This document shows positions 62,941 through 64,000 of a DNA stretch of 64,000 nucleotides, in pieces. The notes under the pieces are model-generated. The model was not told the DNA's origin. It did no database searches and worked only from the letters and a program-made list of their open reading frames with translations. Position 1 is the stretch's first letter. Each line of letters starts with the position of its first letter. Source of the stretch: Haemaphysalis longicornis (lineage: Eukaryota > Arthropoda > Arachnida > Ixodida > Ixodidae); the NCBI GenBank assembly GCA_013339765.2, contig CM023448.1, forward strand, positions 196,642,409 to 196,706,408, in the 5' to 3' direction. The position numbers and the translations under genes are program-made.

Positions 62941-64000
62941 ATTTTGTTAGGAGTAGGAGTGTTTCAAGGGTGTGTGAGTGTAAGTGTTGTATCATGGTGT
63001 ATGTAATCTTATCTGCACCTGGAGCTGAAGGTTTACATGTGGTAAAAGCAGCCTTCAGCTCATAAATTGAAAAAGGAGAATTGTAAGAATTGTGCGACTT
63101 GTTATCACGCAGGGACTTCTTTTCTACAGATGTTTTGTGTTTCATGAAAGTGTTTGTGTAGTGTGCTGAGCTTGACACGTGTTCGAAGTGTTGTGCAAGT
63201 GTGTTAGCCTGGTCTTCGAGTGTGTCCCCTGTTGTGCTAACTAGGGGCAGGCTATGTGTATGTTGTCCTTTAAGTTTGCGTATTCTAGTCCATACCTTGT
63301 GTGCGTCTGTGTATGAGTTAATGGATGTAAGGAAGGTGCGCCAACTCTCTCGTTTTGCCTCACGGCGCACACGTTTTCCGAACGCCTTGGCCCGTTTGAA
63401 CAAAATGAGGTTACCCGACGTGGGGTAGCGACGGAGGATACCCCACGCCTTGTTCTGGGCCTCCCGCGCCCGCCTACAGTCCTCATTCCACCACGGCCTC
63501 CGCTGGTTGCGCGAGGCACCAGAGGCGTGGGGAATGGACTTTTCGGCGGCGTCGAGGATGTGCGCCGTGAGGAGTTGAGCGGCTTCATCCACGTGTAGGT
63601 GTCTTATGGTTGTGTAGTGTAGTTTCGATGTCTCTGTAAATGTGTTCCAGTTAGCTCGTGCTTCATTGAACCTACTATGGGAAGATGAACTTCTTGGGCC
63701 TTTACCTATATATGTTAGTGAGGTGGGGAAGTGGTCCCTTCCATATGGGTCAGTTCCCAAACCCCACTCGAGAAGAGGAAAGAGAACTGCGGAGCCAATA
63801 GCCAAGTCAAGGTATGAGTATGTGTTGTGTCCTATGTTATGGTATGTAGTTGTTTATTGTTGAAAAGGCATGCTCCTGAAGATGTAAGGAATTTCTCTAT
63901 CAGGCGACCTCGGGCATCCGTACGAGTAGAGCCCCAAAGACAATTGTGTGCATTAAGGTCGCCTGTTAGGATATATGGTTCGGGCAACTGGTCGACCAAC
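62780..64000 (-). pseudogene. APE-type endonuclease and linker of I-type LINE
   Basis: The endonuclease nicks target DNA to prime reverse transcription. Visible: TGDLNAHNCLWGS (about 63968-63930), LDLAIGSA after a frame change near 63845, and a RDHFPT motif (about 63733) where SDH is usual. The N-terminal part lies outside the window. A long linker follows with RRPWWNEDCRRAR (about 63500-63460) and KPSAPGADKITY (about 63030), leading into the RT. One frameshift splits the endonuclease and another lies near 62940. Confidence 0.8.

Larger units (their letters stand above)
60478..64000 (-). mobile_element. I-type LINE, long copy cut by window end
   Basis: Read on the minus strand this has endonuclease, RT, RNase H and 3' untranslated region in order, and it continues past the window end. 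The 3' end reads GGCGCTCTTTGCC, then GGCCTTGCGCCATTAAAC, then CAATCATCATCATC. This is the same terminal layout as the LINE at 11.6-14.8 kb. Coding regions are long and interrupted only by a few frameshifts and a stop, so this is the youngest-looking autonomous element in the window. Confidence 0.88.

Overview
This is eukaryotic, repeat-dominated DNA with no bacterial gene organisation. The best organismal signal is a tRNA-derived SINE with a tRNA-like head (GGTGGCTCAGTGG A box, GGTTCGATTCC B box), a conserved body (TTAAAGATCCCCAGGTGGTC) and an (AATC)n tail. This is the kind of SINE known from hard ticks (Ruka-type, Ixodidae). With the mix of CR1/L2-like, RTE-like and RNase H-bearing LINEs, it points to an ixodid tick, probably intergenic or intronic sequence. 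I recognise no intact host gene. No database search was possible, so family names rest on protein motifs, termini and target-site duplications (TSDs) read by eye.

Layout. 1-9.3 kb: mostly unassigned DNA with one possible tRNA-derived SINE (about 5.4-5.8 kb). 9.3-14.8 kb: a decayed CR1/L2-like LINE ending in an (AATA)n tail, followed by an I-type LINE with reverse transcriptase and RNase H; a tick-type SINE sits inside the second LINE, flanked by a perfect 18-bp TSD. 17.1-19.4 kb: a probable solo LTR, a LINE C-terminal remnant and a LINE 3' tail. 25.1-28.1 kb: a 5'-truncated RTE LINE with TSD, a decayed SINE, a pogo/Tigger-like MITE and a 162-bp tandem array of about five units. 28.8-30.1 kb: a diverged tandem duplication, one copy hit by a SINE. 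31-34 kb: a 5'-truncated SINE and one copy (A) of an unidentified 1.3-kb repeat, with small TIR elements inside it and beside it. 36.4-38 kb: a long fold-back element set in TA microsatellites, a SINE, and a CpG-rich block with four perfect TGACGTCA sites. 39-43.2 kb: hairpins, dispersed repeats, a frameshifted THAP-domain relic abutting a small TIR element, a SINE with TSD and a CR1/L2-like LINE end. 44-52 kb: two large fold-back elements, simple-sequence arrays, and copy B of the 1.3-kb repeat in inverted orientation. 52.2-60.2 kb: a second RTE LINE with TSD, two elements bounded by TTAA and sharing termini, and a decayed RT fragment. 60.5-64 kb: a long I-type LINE on the minus strand (endonuclease, RT, RNase H) running off the window end.

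How the parts relate. Nothing here forms a pathway or operon. The signal is the layered history of mobile elements: SINE into LINE, SINE into a duplicated segment, small TIR element into repeat A, small TIR element against a THAP relic. All recognisable transposon genes carry frameshifts or stops. The SINEs and MITEs presumably depended on enzymes encoded elsewhere. The items most worth following are the unidentified inverted repeat pair, the near-perfect palindromes, the CRE-rich CpG block and the 162-bp array.
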